Counted from the first letter of the stretch, positions 16,443 through 25,664 are shown. The stretch is 50,274 nucleotides of DNA from an uncultured Parvularculaceae bacterium (GCA_938015425.1 CALLPQ010000005.1:1-50274), one strand, 5' to 3'. Notes: generated by a model not told the origin, from the sequence alone. Made by a program: numbers and translations.

Positions 16443-17480
16443 ATGAAAATTGAAGAGATTTCCGCACCCGGTTGGCATAAGATTGTGCATATTACGGACG
16501 GTGAAACAGGCCTTGATAGTATCGTCAGTGTACACGATGCGACTTTAGGTCCTGCTTGCGGAGGGTGCCGTGTTTTCCCTTACCAATCATTTGAGGCTGG
16601 CCTTGAAGATGTAAAAAATCTGTCGCGGGGCATGACTTATAAAAATGCCCTTGGCGGTATTCCTTTTGGCGGCGGAAAAGCAATTGTTTTTGCGGATCCT
16701 AAAAAAGATAAATCCACAGCCATGTTGAAAGCTTTGGGGAGAGCGATTGATACTCTTGAAGGGCTTTATTATACCGCGGAAGATAGTGGTATGAGTGAAG
16801 CCGATATTCAAACCATTCGCGAAGAAACGTCATATGCGGCTGGCATGGCCAATAATGGTGTCGGCGGTAATCCGTCCCCTTTTACGGCGCGCGGCGTGTG
16901 GCGCGGAATTCAAGCGGCGGTGCGCCATAAGTTTAACACGGATGATCTAACCGGAAAGTCGGTTTCTATTCTTGGCGTGGGAGCCGTCGGTATGGCTTTG
17001 GCCGAGCATCTACATGGGTCGGGCGCGAAATTGATTGTCGCCGATGTGAATAAAAACTCTGTCCGGGAAGCTATTGATCGCTTTGGCGCGGTTGAAGTTG
17101 CCCCCGCCCAAGCTCATGCGGCAGATGTGGATATTTTTGCGCCCTGTGCGTTGGGCGGATCGATTAATGCTGATACTGTGCATGATATTAAAGCCTCTAT
17201 CATTGCTGGGGCTGCGAATAATCAGTTAAAAACCCCTGACATGGATCAAATCTTGAAATCAAAAGATATTCTTTACGCGCCGGATTATGTTATTAATGCG
17301 GCTGGTGTGATCAGTGTTGGTCTGGAAATTCTTGGTGAATGGTCCCATGATGACCTTAATCAACGTATTGATAAAATTGGCGATACTTTAACGTCAATTT
17401 TTGAGCGTGCCCAAAGGGAAGACCGTCCAACAGGATCTGTGGCTGATCAATTGGCGATGGAAGTGATATCCAAACCTTAA
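16443..17480 (+). CDS. leucine dehydrogenase (Glu/Leu/Phe/Val family)
   Basis: A 345-residue NAD-dependent amino-acid dehydrogenase that oxidatively deaminates branched-chain amino acids to 2-oxo acids. It has the leucine-dehydrogenase pattern HDATLGPACGG, the substrate-binding lysine in GMTYKNALGG (residue ~67) and the catalytic lysine in GGGKAIVFADP (residue ~79). The NAD-binding loop LGVGAVGMALAEHLHGSG lies near residue 180. Length is typical. AAAGGCG precedes the ATG. The divergent Lrp gene probably controls it. The product feeds branched-chain degradation, in keeping with the thiolase that follows. Confidence 0.9.
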   Translation: MKIEEISAPGWHKIVHITDGETGLDSIVSVHDATLGPACGGCRVFPYQSFEAGLEDVKNLSRGMTYKNALGGIPFGGGKAIVFADPKKDKSTAMLKALGRAIDTLEGLYYTAEDSGMSEADIQTIREETSYAAGMANNGVGGNPSPFTARGVWRGIQAAVRHKFNTDDLTGKSVSILGVGAVGMALAEHLHGSGAKLIVADVNKNSVREAIDRFGAVEVAPAQAHAADVDIFAPCALGGSINADTVHDIKASIIAGAANNQLKTPDMDQILKSKDILYAPDYVINAAGVISVGLEILGEWSHDDLNQRIDKIGDTLTSIFERAQREDRPTGSVADQLAMEVISKP

Positions 17481-17704
17481 AGTTTTAAACCTTAAAATTT
17501 ACGGGTGTTTAATTTTACCGGTTTCATTATGGACGTCCGGTTTTTGACAAAGGTGATAATTTTTGCGCACTTTTGTCTGGTCCGTGATGGGGGTAGAATT
17601 TGACTTGGAAAATTTAGATATCGGACTTTTAAATTTAGAGTAGAACCGTTTATTTAATCATGCGCTTTAACATTTCGGGCGCTTCAAAAGAATGAGAGAC
17701 TATT

Positions 17705-18898
17705 ATGGCTAATTTGCAATCAGATCCAATTGTTATCACGTCGATGGCACGGACACCCATTGGTAATTTTATGGGGGCTTATAACACTGTGGCAGCGCCT
17801 GCATTAGGGGCCGCAGCTATTCAATCGGTGATGGAGCAGGTCGAGGTTGATGGTAGTGATATTGATGAGGTGATGATGGGTTGTGTATTACCCGCCGGAC
17901 TTGGCCAGGCACCCGCCCGCCAAGCCGCGTTAGGGGCGGGGCTTCCGCAAAGTGCCGGATGTGTGACCTTAAACAAAGTGTGCGGGTCAGGTATGAAGGC
18001 ATTAATGTTCGCTCATGACTCGATTGTTGCGGGTACGAATGATATTGTTGTTGCGGGGGGCATGGAGTCAATGACAGGAGCGCCCCACCTTTTACCAACT
18101 GGAAGGGGCGGCATTAAATTTGGCCATGGTAAAGTCCTTGATCATATGGCCTATGACGGTTTGGAAGATGCTTATCAACATGGTACGGCTATGGGAGTTT
18201 TTGCAGAAAAATGCGCCCGTGAATGGAAATTTTCAAGAGAAGAGCAAGATGAATATTCCATACGCTCTGTTGAGCGTGCTCAAAAGGCCATTGCTGATGG
18301 TTCGTTTAAAGATGAGATCACCCCTTTTGAAGTGCAATCGCGTCGGGGCAATGTGCTTGTTGAAAATGACGAAAAACCCGGATTAGTGAAATCGGAAAAA
18401 ATTCCACAGCTTCGGGCCGCGTTTGAAAAAGATGGTACCGTAACCGCCGGTAATGCCTCAGCCATTTCTGATGGTGCGGCAGCACTTATGGTCATGCGGG
18501 AAAGTGAAGCTAAAAAACGGGGTCTAAAACCCATTGCCAGGATCGTTGCCCATTCAACGCATGCCCATGCGCCGGAATGGTTTACCACTGCGCCGGTTTC
18601 GTCCATTCAAAAATTAATGCAGAAAACCGGCTGGTCCATTGAAGACGTTGATTTATTTGAAATTAATGAGGCGTTCTCGGTGGTCGCATTGGCGGCGATG
18701 CGTGAACTTAATCTATCCGCGGATAAAGTAAATATACATGGGGGCGCGATTGCCCTTGGTCACCCCATCGGGGCATCAGGCGCAAGAATTTTGGTGACGC
18801 TCATAAGCGCATTAAGAAAAACCGGTGGTAGCAAAGGGGTTGCTAGCCTTTGTATTGGTGGCGGCGAGGCCACATCGGTTGCCGTAGAGATGGCTTAA
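17705..18898 (+). CDS. acetyl-CoA C-acetyltransferase (thiolase)
   Basis: A 397-residue thiolase. The acyl-accepting cysteine is in LNKVCGSGMKAL (residue ~93), the histidine-bearing motif is NEAFSVVALAA, and the C-terminal signature is GGAIALGHPIGASGAR followed by the second cysteine in CIGGGEA. The sequence resembles the biosynthetic/acetoacetyl-CoA type (AtoB/PhaA). GAGAG lies six bases before the ATG. It follows leucine dehydrogenase by 224 bases on the same strand, so it may act in degradation of branched-chain carbon skeletons or ketone bodies, or in polyhydroxybutyrate synthesis, though no pha genes are near. Confidence 0.92.
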   Translation: MANLQSDPIVITSMARTPIGNFMGAYNTVAAPALGAAAIQSVMEQVEVDGSDIDEVMMGCVLPAGLGQAPARQAALGAGLPQSAGCVTLNKVCGSGMKALMFAHDSIVAGTNDIVVAGGMESMTGAPHLLPTGRGGIKFGHGKVLDHMAYDGLEDAYQHGTAMGVFAEKCAREWKFSREEQDEYSIRSVERAQKAIADGSFKDEITPFEVQSRRGNVLVENDEKPGLVKSEKIPQLRAAFEKDGTVTAGNASAISDGAAALMVMRESEAKKRGLKPIARIVAHSTHAHAPEWFTTAPVSSIQKLMQKTGWSIEDVDLFEINEAFSVVALAAMRELNLSADKVNIHGGAIALGHPIGASGARILVTLISALRKTGGSKGVASLCIGGGEATSVAVEMA

Positions 18899-18904
18899 CT
18901 TTTG

Positions 18905-18952
18905 TTAATCTTACCGGCTATTAATCTTACCTGTTATTAATTTAACCGATTT
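18905..18952. repeat. 16-nt tandem repeat, three copies
   Basis: TTAATCTTACCGGCTA, TTAATCTTACCTGTTA and a degenerate TTAATTTAACCGATTT lie head to tail immediately after the thiolase stop codon. Each copy begins TTAAT. Confidence 0.8.
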
Positions 18953-19066
18953 TTAACTGGATGAACCATCAAATCGCCCTAAACGTGCTTAAATGTTGAT
19001 GTGCATAAGTGTTGCTCGATTTGGTTTTATGGGCTTAGAGTAAGCAAAAGAATTTTGGAGAATATG

Positions 19067-19729
19067 ATGCGTAAAATTTTGATTGGTTTTATGAGTATTG
19101 CTGTTATAGCGAGTTGTACTACAAATCCGTATACGGGTGAACGAAGAGCGGGCCGTGTTGTGACCAGCGGCGCGGCGGGCGCTGGTGCGGGCGCGGCAAC
19201 GGGCGCAATCATCGGCGCTATTGCTGGCAATGCTAAAAAGGGGGCCATTATCGGTGCTGGCGTCGGGGTGGCTGCGGGGGCTGGCATTGGTGCTTATCAA
19301 GACCAACAGCAAGCAAAATTACAGCAGCGTCTTGCGGCAACGGGGGTTTCTGTAACCAGAGTTGGCGATAACATTCAACTAAACATGCCATCGGATATTA
19401 CCTTTGATACAGCCAGTGCCGAGGTTTCAGCTGACTTTTATGAAACGCTCAACACGGTTGCAATTGTTTTGAAAGAGTTTAACCGCACGGGCGTCAGTGT
19501 TTATGGCCATGCGGATGCCAGAGGGGCGGCGGATTATAATCAGGCACTATCTCAAGAGCGCGCTTCGAATGTTGCAACCTATTTGGCAAACCAAGGGGTT
19601 TTAGGCGGGCGATTGCAAGCTGTCGGGTTTGGTGAAACGCGACCTATAGGGGATAATCAAACCGCTCGCGGTCAAAGCCTAAACCGGCGCGTGGAAATTG
19701 TTATTGATCCGATTGAAGAGCAGTTTTAA
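19067..19729 (+). CDS. OmpA-family lipoprotein with glycine zipper
   Basis: A ~221-residue outer-membrane lipoprotein. The N-terminus MRKILIGFMSIAVIASC is a lipoprotein signal with cysteine near residue 17. A Gly/Ala-rich glycine-zipper segment (GAIIGAIAGNAKKGAIIGAG) spans residues ~40-85, followed by an OmpA C-terminal peptidoglycan-binding domain with ITFDTASAEV, VYGHADARGAADYNQ and LSQERASNVATYL. The frame is open upstream to a GTG (19001), but GGAG at 19057-19060 fits ATG 19067 best (19064 also possible). It likely links outer membrane and cell wall, like YiaD. A strong terminator follows. Confidence 0.9.
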   Translation: MRKILIGFMSIAVIASCTTNPYTGERRAGRVVTSGAAGAGAGAATGAIIGAIAGNAKKGAIIGAGVGVAAGAGIGAYQDQQQAKLQQRLAATGVSVTRVGDNIQLNMPSDITFDTASAEVSADFYETLNTVAIVLKEFNRTGVSVYGHADARGAADYNQALSQERASNVATYLANQGVLGGRLQAVGFGETRPIGDNQTARGQSLNRRVEIVIDPIEEQF

Positions 19730-19794
19730 ACAGCTGAATTTCATAACGCCCGCAAGTTTTGATGGAAAATGCTTAAATAGCATTATTAGCTAGG

Positions 19795-19823
19795 CCCTTC
19801 GATATTTTATCGGAGGGTTTTTT
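19795..19823 (+). terminator. rho-independent terminator
   Basis: CCCTTCGAT (19795-19803), loop ATTTT, then ATCGGAGGG (19809-19817) form a nine-pair stem with one G-U pair, followed by six T (19818-19823). It sits about 65 bases after the OmpA-family gene. Confidence 0.9.
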
Positions 19824-19886
19824 GGGTTCGTGTTTTTGGCTTAGATTTTTGGATCTGTAGATATTTATCAAAAAGCCATACTTAAA

Positions 19887-19941
19887 GCAGGTCCAGAGTG
19901 GCCCCAAAGCAGGCCCAAAGCGGGCCCAGAGCAAGATCAAA
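19887..19941. repeat. 11-nt degenerate tandem repeat, five copies
   Basis: Five consecutive 11-mers read GCAGGTCCAGA, GTGGCCCCAAA, GCAGGCCCAAA, GCGGGCCCAGA and GCAAGATCAAA. The period is one helical turn. It lies between a terminator and the promoter region of the TipF-like gene. Confidence 0.8.
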
Positions 19942-20115
19942 AGTTTAATGGGCACAGTCAGGCTTTAAACCAGGTTTTCACCCTCCTTAACAATGGAATG
20001 CTTATGTATAGCCCCTTGGGGCGCTGCTAAATTCGTTAAATCTTAATAGCTTCTTTAATATATCTTATTAAGGTTGCGTAAGTTTTATAAAAATTTTCAG
20101 AACCAGCGAGTATTT

Positions 20116-21192
20116 ATGAAAAAGAATTGGACGATTTTTAACTCTTCTCACCCAATATTATTGGCCGCGGCGATACTGGTTGGCGCAATTATAGCCAAAG
20201 CGACCGCCCCCATTATGCCCAATATCTCTAGTGCTTGGTTGGTTTTTTGTCTTTTGGGATGTATAATTTTATATGCCAAGGGGGTAAAGGCCTGGCATGC
20301 GAAAGAGGCTGATGAGGGTCATGTTAATGATCCCAATCTTTTGATAAAATCATTGGATCAAAGCATCGATAAGCAAGTGCAGATGCTGCGCCGTATATCT
20401 GATCTTTCCACTGAAGATATGGCGATGATAGGCAAAGTGGAAGAAGCGATTACACAAAAATCTCTCGAGCTTTATTTGCAGCCCATTGTGACACTTGAAA
20501 ATCAAGAAACATCTTATTACGAAGCATTCTCCAGACTGAGAGAAGCCAATGGGCATATTCTACGCCCTGCTGATTACCTCGGGGTTGTAGAACGTGCCAA
20601 TAAAATTGGATTTATTGATAATGTCATTTTGCTAAGGTCTGTTGAAACGGTCAGAAATTTAATGAAGACCAACAAAGATGCCGCTGTATTTTGCAACATT
20701 TCGCCAGCCACATTGTATGATCAAAACTTCTTTGCATTGTTCACCCAATATCTTGATAATAACACAGATATTGCCCCCAATTTGATATTTGAATTTACTT
20801 ATCCGGCTATTTCTTTGGTTGACCCAACAATCGCCAAAAGCCTTGATATGATTGCGGAACGCGGGTTTGGGTTTTCGATTGATCATATTAACCGGTTTGA
20901 TATGGACTTCAGCATTGTTAAAAAAATGAATGTCGGGTTCGTTAAAGTGCCAATTCAATTAATACTTGGCGCGACTGAAGAAAACGAAGCGGTTTATACA
21001 AAATATCAAACGATGCGGGAAACGCTGGACAAGCATAATATCCAGATTGTTGCCGAAAAAGTCGAGAGTAATGAGCAATTGAAAGCGATCTCGCGTCTGG
21101 ACATTTCGTTTGGACAAGGAAATTATTTTGGTGTGCCTATGCCGGCGATGAACTATCTTGAACCAAATGTGCCGCTTAAAAAAGCGTCTTAG
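20116..21192 (+). CDS. TipF-like membrane protein with degenerate EAL domain
   Basis: A ~358-residue protein with two N-terminal membrane helices (residues ~10-60), a short linker helix and an EAL domain from about residue 115. Instead of the EAL motif it has YEAFSRLRE; the metal-binding DDFG motif is replaced by FSIDHINRFDMDFSIVKK followed by VGFVKVP, and the end has QGNYFGVPMP. This is the pattern of TipF, the alphaproteobacterial c-di-GMP receptor that positions the flagellar assembly site, so it probably binds rather than hydrolyses c-di-GMP. The frame opens at a TTG (20074) but ATG 20116 gives MKKNWTIF; no strong ribosome site. ctrA and fliI/fliJ lie 22 kb away in the same window. Confidence 0.75.
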   Translation: MKKNWTIFNSSHPILLAAAILVGAIIAKATAPIMPNISSAWLVFCLLGCIILYAKGVKAWHAKEADEGHVNDPNLLIKSLDQSIDKQVQMLRRISDLSTEDMAMIGKVEEAITQKSLELYLQPIVTLENQETSYYEAFSRLREANGHILRPADYLGVVERANKIGFIDNVILLRSVETVRNLMKTNKDAAVFCNISPATLYDQNFFALFTQYLDNNTDIAPNLIFEFTYPAISLVDPTIAKSLDMIAERGFGFSIDHINRFDMDFSIVKKMNVGFVKVPIQLILGATEENEAVYTKYQTMRETLDKHNIQIVAEKVESNEQLKAISRLDISFGQGNYFGVPMPAMNYLEPNVPLKKAS

Positions 21193-21293
21193 CATTGATA
21201 TTAAACCATAGGTTTCCAGTTTCTATTTTCCGGGACACGAATTCGCTCCGACACCAGTATCCAAGGTAAAATAACAGTTTGGGTGTCTCGTGG

Positions 21294-21314
21294 ATCCCGG
21301 ATCAAGTCGGGGAT
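21294..21314. repeat. REP-like palindromic intergenic element
   Basis: ATCCCG and CGGGGAT flank a short loop in the 306-base gap between the TipF-like gene and the glycosyltransferase, within a stretch similar to the GGATCCCGG...GGGATGAC palindromes common between genes in Alphaproteobacteria. Only one copy was noticed. The remainder of the gap is a presumed promoter region with nothing else recognisable. Confidence 0.4.
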
Positions 21315-21498
21315 GACATCTTGGTGGTGGATGACATTATGGGCGGTGTTGAGTTTGTGGAGATGTTAAGTTTGCGCATTGATGGTTGTAAACCGCTAAG
21401 TCTGTCTTCTATCATCATCATTTTTGTAAGCATGAAATGAAGCGCATCATTTATAAAAATAAAGGTGCGCTTTTTTCCGTTTCTGATATGGTCATTTG

Positions 21499-22662
21499 AT
21501 GAAAAAGAATATCATACTTCATATTTTTCCAACCTTTGCATTGGGCGGGCAACAACGCCGTTTTGCGGAACTGGTGAATGGGTTTTCAGCAGGTTTCACC
21601 CACCATGTTGTTTCTCTTTCGGGGGAAATTGAAGCGGTTGAATTAATCGACAAGAATGTTGATTTAACAACCCATCATATACCTTTGCAAAAAGGGGCTT
21701 TTTTTCATCCCGCTAATTTGCAAATTTTTTCCGCCCTCTTTCAAAATATAAGACCCGATTTATTATGCACCTATAATTGGGGCGCGATTGAAGCGGTTTT
21801 GTCATGGCGATTGCAAACAGGACGATTACAAAAAAGGATATGGCAAACCTTCTTAAAAGGAAGCGCGGATCAATTCCCTCACATCCATTTTGAAGATGGC
21901 TTTGGACCAGATGAAACCCCAACACGGCAGAATCAAAAGCGGGTGATGGCGCGGCGCATTTTGTTAAAGCGTAGTAAAGTGATTGTTCCTTCTGTTACGC
22001 TGCAACAGTTGGCGCTGAACAAATGGCAGATTGATCAAAGTGCTATTATGCGGGTGCCGAACGGTATCCATATTGACCGGTTTGTGGTGCATAATCGGGT
22101 CTATGATCATATGCGGCCAGTGAAGGTTGGCACGGTGGGGGCGCTGCGCCCCGAAAAAAATATTGCGCGCCTTATTGATGTGTTTTCAAACCATAAGGCG
22201 GAGACGGAATCAAGATTACAAGTGGTTGGGGATGGTCCCATATTGGAGATGTTGAAGCAGCAAGCCCAAAATAGTTCCCGTATGGACGATATTAATTTCC
22301 CCGGTGGGAGCGCAACACCAGAACAATATTACCAAAATTTTGATATTTTCGCCCTGTCATCTGATACGGAACAAATGCCCATTAGCCTGATTGAAGCTAT
22401 GGTGTCTGGGCTGCCTGTGGTCGCCACCAATGTGGGGGATGTGAGCGCAATGGTCAGTGAAGAAAATAGAAGCTTTATCAGTCCTGTGGGGGAAGATTTA
22501 TTGTTTCAAGAAAATCTACAACGATTGATTGACGATCCGGTTCTGCGTCGCTCAATCGGTTTAGCCAACCAAAAAAAGGCTCTTGATATTTTTGACCGTG
22601 TAACGATGATTTCCATATATGAAAACCTGTTTATGGATATTATCGAGAATATAAAATCGTAA
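21499..22662 (+). CDS. GT4-family glycosyltransferase, exosortase-associated type
   Basis: A 387-residue glycosyltransferase of the GT-B fold. The N-terminal ILHIFPTFALGGQQRRFAEL is the acceptor-side loop, RVPNGIHIDRF and KVGTVGALRPEKNIARLID mark the hinge and nucleotide-sugar domain, and SLIEAMVSGLPVVATNVGDV carries the E-x7-E type donor motif. It resembles the sugar transferases that accompany exosortase (EpsH/XrtA) exopolysaccharide loci. The ATG at 21499 follows an in-frame TTG. It converges on the amidotransferase gene with a 32-base gap, so it belongs to the same locus but a separate transcript. Confidence 0.85.
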   Translation: MKKNIILHIFPTFALGGQQRRFAELVNGFSAGFTHHVVSLSGEIEAVELIDKNVDLTTHHIPLQKGAFFHPANLQIFSALFQNIRPDLLCTYNWGAIEAVLSWRLQTGRLQKRIWQTFLKGSADQFPHIHFEDGFGPDETPTRQNQKRVMARRILLKRSKVIVPSVTLQQLALNKWQIDQSAIMRVPNGIHIDRFVVHNRVYDHMRPVKVGTVGALRPEKNIARLIDVFSNHKAETESRLQVVGDGPILEMLKQQAQNSSRMDDINFPGGSATPEQYYQNFDIFALSSDTEQMPISLIEAMVSGLPVVATNVGDVSAMVSEENRSFISPVGEDLLFQENLQRLIDDPVLRRSIGLANQKKALDIFDRVTMISIYENLFMDIIENIKS

Positions 22663-22694
22663 TCTGGTTTACGAGGCTGAACAGCCGGATGGTC

Positions 22695-24611
22695 TTATGA
22701 GGCTGATAAAAACCCGTCAAACATAATTACAGACCAAAGCTCTTGCCCATAATCCATACGTCCAGTCTGATGGTCTGATATCATTTTTTCGACAAATGCC
22801 TTGTCGATTAATCCGGATTGATGCCAAGTGGAAGAATTGCGCAAGCGATCAAGGGGGTTGTCTTTTGAGGTGCGCAACCATTGATTGACGGGCAAACCAA
22901 ACCCTTGCTTCTTGCGGTTTAACAAGTCGGCTGGTAGGCGAGGAGACACAGCGTCTTTTAAGATGCGCTTACCAACGCCATTTCCTAATTTATAGCCTGA
23001 AGGTAATTTTGCGGCCCATTCAACTAGTTTATAATCTAATAAAGGCGGGCGCACTTCAAGGGAATGGGCCATGGACGCCCGATCGGTTTTAACCAGCATC
23101 CGCCCTGATAACCAAGTTTTCATATCCGTATACAAAGCTTTAGATAAGCTATCATAATTTTGCACATGACCCATAATATCCCGCACCACTTGATCGGGGG
23201 TATACCCTTGAAGGGTTGTGGTGAAGTCATTGCTTAAAATATTATGGGCCCGTTCGGGCAGCATGATGGCGCTTGCCCGTGCATATGCGCCTGCTTCATC
23301 ATCACCAAGGGCTTGAAAAGTTGTCTTGAACCTTAAGGGCCTTGGGGCCCAATCGAGTTTTGGGTAAAGCTTGCCTGCTAAACCAAAAACGGGCCGGCGG
23401 ATGGAAGCGGGAATTATGTTACGAAGCTTTGATTCATTAAGATAGAAAGGATAACGCCGATATCCTGCAAAAACTTCATCCCCACCATCGCCAGAAAGAG
23501 CAACGGTCACATGTTTGCGGGCGAGTTTAGAAACCATCCATGTGGGCAGGGCGGAACTATCGGCAAAAGGCTCGTCATAACATTGCACAATTTGGTCAAT
23601 CATTTCCGCAACACGCAAGGAGGCGACTTCCTCATGGTGGGTTGTGTGAAATTGATTGGCGACGGATTGGGCATAGGGGCGTTCATCGTGGCTTGCTTCA
23701 TCAAACCCGATGGAACAAGTGGTAAGATCGTTGATATCTTGATGGGCTGCACTGGCCTTTGATATAGTATGATGCTTAGACATGGAGGCAACAATGGCCG
23801 AGGAATCAACGCCGCCGGATAAAAACGCCCCCAGAGGCACATCGCTTATCATCTGGCTGGCGACACTTTCGTCCAGAATAGCCAGAAGCTCTTCGCGCGA
23901 TTTTTCATAAGAACGCTCATTATCTTGATTAAAGTCTATCTGCCAATATGGTTTTTTAGTGATACCCTTATCAACTGAAGCCGTTAACAAATGACCGGGT
24001 TCTAATTTGTGGATGTCTTCATAAATAGACTTTGGATCAGGCACATACCCATACATGAAATAATCGGCGATAGCGTGCGGGTTATGGGTGAGGCTAAACA
24101 GGCCGGATGCTTTTAATGCCCCAAGTTCGGAGGCAAAAGCGAGAAATCCGTCTTTTGTGACCCCGTAATAAAGAGGTTTTTCACCCAGTCGGTCGCGCGC
24201 CAATGTCAGGGTTTTACGGTGTTCATCCCAAAAGCCGAATGCAAACATGCCGCGTAACTGATGGATATAGTCTATACCCTTGCGGGCTATACCTTCGGCA
24301 ATAATTTCCGTATCACCATTTGTTTTTAGAAGTGTGCCCGAGGCCGATAAACTGTCAGAAAGCTCTCGGTAATTATAAATCTCACCATTATAGGTCAGCA
24401 CATGTTGATTTGATTGGGCGTGGAATGGTTGTGTGCTATTGGCAAGATCAATTATTGCAAGACGTCGGTGGGCGAGGGCGATACCTTTGCTAAAAAATGT
24501 ACCGGCCCCGTCAGGCCCGCGATGGATCATCGCATCACTCATCCGTTGCAGAGCATCACGATCAATTTCTCGTTCGTTCCGTAAATCAAAAATGCCCGCA
24601 ATACCGCACAT
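22695..24611 (-). CDS. asparagine-synthetase-like amidotransferase, exosortase A system-associated
   Basis: A 638-residue class II glutamine amidotransferase. The mature N-terminal nucleophile is Cys2 in MCGIAGIFDLRN, followed by HRGPDG and LAHRRLAIIDL; the ATP-pyrophosphatase domain has the PP-loop LSGGVDSSAIV near residue 265 and a later ALSGDGGDEVFAGYRRY. Length (about 630) and context match the amidotransferases of exosortase A loci rather than housekeeping AsnB (about 550). It is 30 bases downstream of the exosortase gene on the same strand, so both are in one operon. It probably amidates a sugar or other component of an exopolysaccharide. Confidence 0.88.
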   Translation of the reverse strand: MCGIAGIFDLRNEREIDRDALQRMSDAMIHRGPDGAGTFFSKGIALAHRRLAIIDLANSTQPFHAQSNQHVLTYNGEIYNYRELSDSLSASGTLLKTNGDTEIIAEGIARKGIDYIHQLRGMFAFGFWDEHRKTLTLARDRLGEKPLYYGVTKDGFLAFASELGALKASGLFSLTHNPHAIADYFMYGYVPDPKSIYEDIHKLEPGHLLTASVDKGITKKPYWQIDFNQDNERSYEKSREELLAILDESVASQMISDVPLGAFLSGGVDSSAIVASMSKHHTISKASAAHQDINDLTTCSIGFDEASHDERPYAQSVANQFHTTHHEEVASLRVAEMIDQIVQCYDEPFADSSALPTWMVSKLARKHVTVALSGDGGDEVFAGYRRYPFYLNESKLRNIIPASIRRPVFGLAGKLYPKLDWAPRPLRFKTTFQALGDDEAGAYARASAIMLPERAHNILSNDFTTTLQGYTPDQVVRDIMGHVQNYDSLSKALYTDMKTWLSGRMLVKTDRASMAHSLEVRPPLLDYKLVEWAAKLPSGYKLGNGVGKRILKDAVSPRLPADLLNRKKQGFGLPVNQWLRTSKDNPLDRLRNSSTWHQSGLIDKAFVEKMISDHQTGRMDYGQELWSVIMFDGFLSAS

Positions 24612-24641
24612 GGAATTTGCCTTTAAAACTGTGTTTTAAAA

Positions 24642-25577
24642 TTAGTCTTGTGTTGACGATACTGGATCATCAAATCTGGCAATAAGTTTCTTGCCAATAA
24701 AAATGATGACCGCAAAAGTCAGAAAATATAAAACCCATCCGAAATAGTAGTGATCAACGCCGGTGGCAAGACGCATTTTTGATAAGGTCGCAATTAAAAC
24801 CATGGAATAGGCGCGCATTAAATTTGCACCCAAGGCAATGAGAGCGGCGGCCCCCATGAATAAAATTATGGCGCGCCAGTTTCTTGTGTTGGATATGCCA
24901 AATATATAGGAGATCATTAAGGCGGCCATCAAAAACCGGATACCGGCGCACGCCCTATCCACAAAGAATTGGCCGGAACTGGTGGTAAGCAAATATCCTG
25001 ACCGGGAAATATCCATTTGTGTGAGATGAAAGACTGCCTCGATAAAGCTGGTGGTTATTGATTGAAGCGGGGGGATGATGATATCGCCGAAAGGCACCAT
25101 AAAAAATAAAACCAGCAAGAACATGAAATGGTATTTGGCTTGGGGGGCCCCGCGCACGATAACAAACCCCGCTATCATAAAACCCACAAGGGCCAAATGT
25201 TTCAAAAAGCTGACATCATAGCTATAACCCAGGATCAAGACCCCCGCAAAAGGGGCGGCAATCATGGACCCATGAAGAAAAGTTTGTTTATTGAAAAAGG
25301 CAACGGGTTCATTTTCCCGTCTTTGCCAAATCAGGAATAGAGCAATCGGCAGGGCAAACATTTCATGATGGTGGGCTGAACTCGTCCACCAGATGCGTAA
25401 CATGTCTATAGAAATGGGCCAGAAGGCCAAACATAATATCCCCAAAAAGGCCAGATAATGGATATCGGTTGGTCTGACCTTCGCGGCTTTTCTCCCGGCC
25501 TCATTTTCGTTACCCTGCTTTAAAGGCCCAATCAAAGATTGGACTATTGTGGCAGATGGGGAGTTTTCGTGTTCCAT
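24642..25577 (-). CDS. exosortase (EpsH/XrtA family)
   Basis: A 311-residue polytopic membrane protein with about eight helices. The conserved exosortase residues are visible: cysteine in VDRACAGIRFLMAALM, arginine in LGANLMRAYSMVLIA and histidine in GVDHYYFGWVLYF. Exosortases are transpeptidase-like enzymes that process proteins bearing a C-terminal PEP-CTERM sorting signal and are linked to exopolysaccharide synthesis. The frame reaches a GTG at 25595, but ATG 25577 gives MEHENSPSA and is a more usual start; no strong ribosome site. No EpsI domain is fused and no PEP-CTERM protein is seen in the window, so its substrates must lie elsewhere. Confidence 0.85.
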   Translation of the reverse strand: MEHENSPSATIVQSLIGPLKQGNENEAGRKAAKVRPTDIHYLAFLGILCLAFWPISIDMLRIWWTSSAHHHEMFALPIALFLIWQRRENEPVAFFNKQTFLHGSMIAAPFAGVLILGYSYDVSFLKHLALVGFMIAGFVIVRGAPQAKYHFMFLLVLFFMVPFGDIIIPPLQSITTSFIEAVFHLTQMDISRSGYLLTTSSGQFFVDRACAGIRFLMAALMISYIFGISNTRNWRAIILFMGAAALIALGANLMRAYSMVLIATLSKMRLATGVDHYYFGWVLYFLTFAVIIFIGKKLIARFDDPVSSTQD

Positions 25578-25664
25578 AATTAGACAGTCTATCACTTCTA
25601 TGTTGTTTTGTCTGGTAGGTTACTTTGTCTGATCAGATAAAGTCTTTATGGGATAAAGCCCAGT

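Noticed and set aside
19773-19955. Minus-strand 60-codon frame with WARFGPALGPLW-type repeats
   Set aside because: Its repeated residues come from the 11-nt tandem repeat and it runs through a terminator; no ribosome site.
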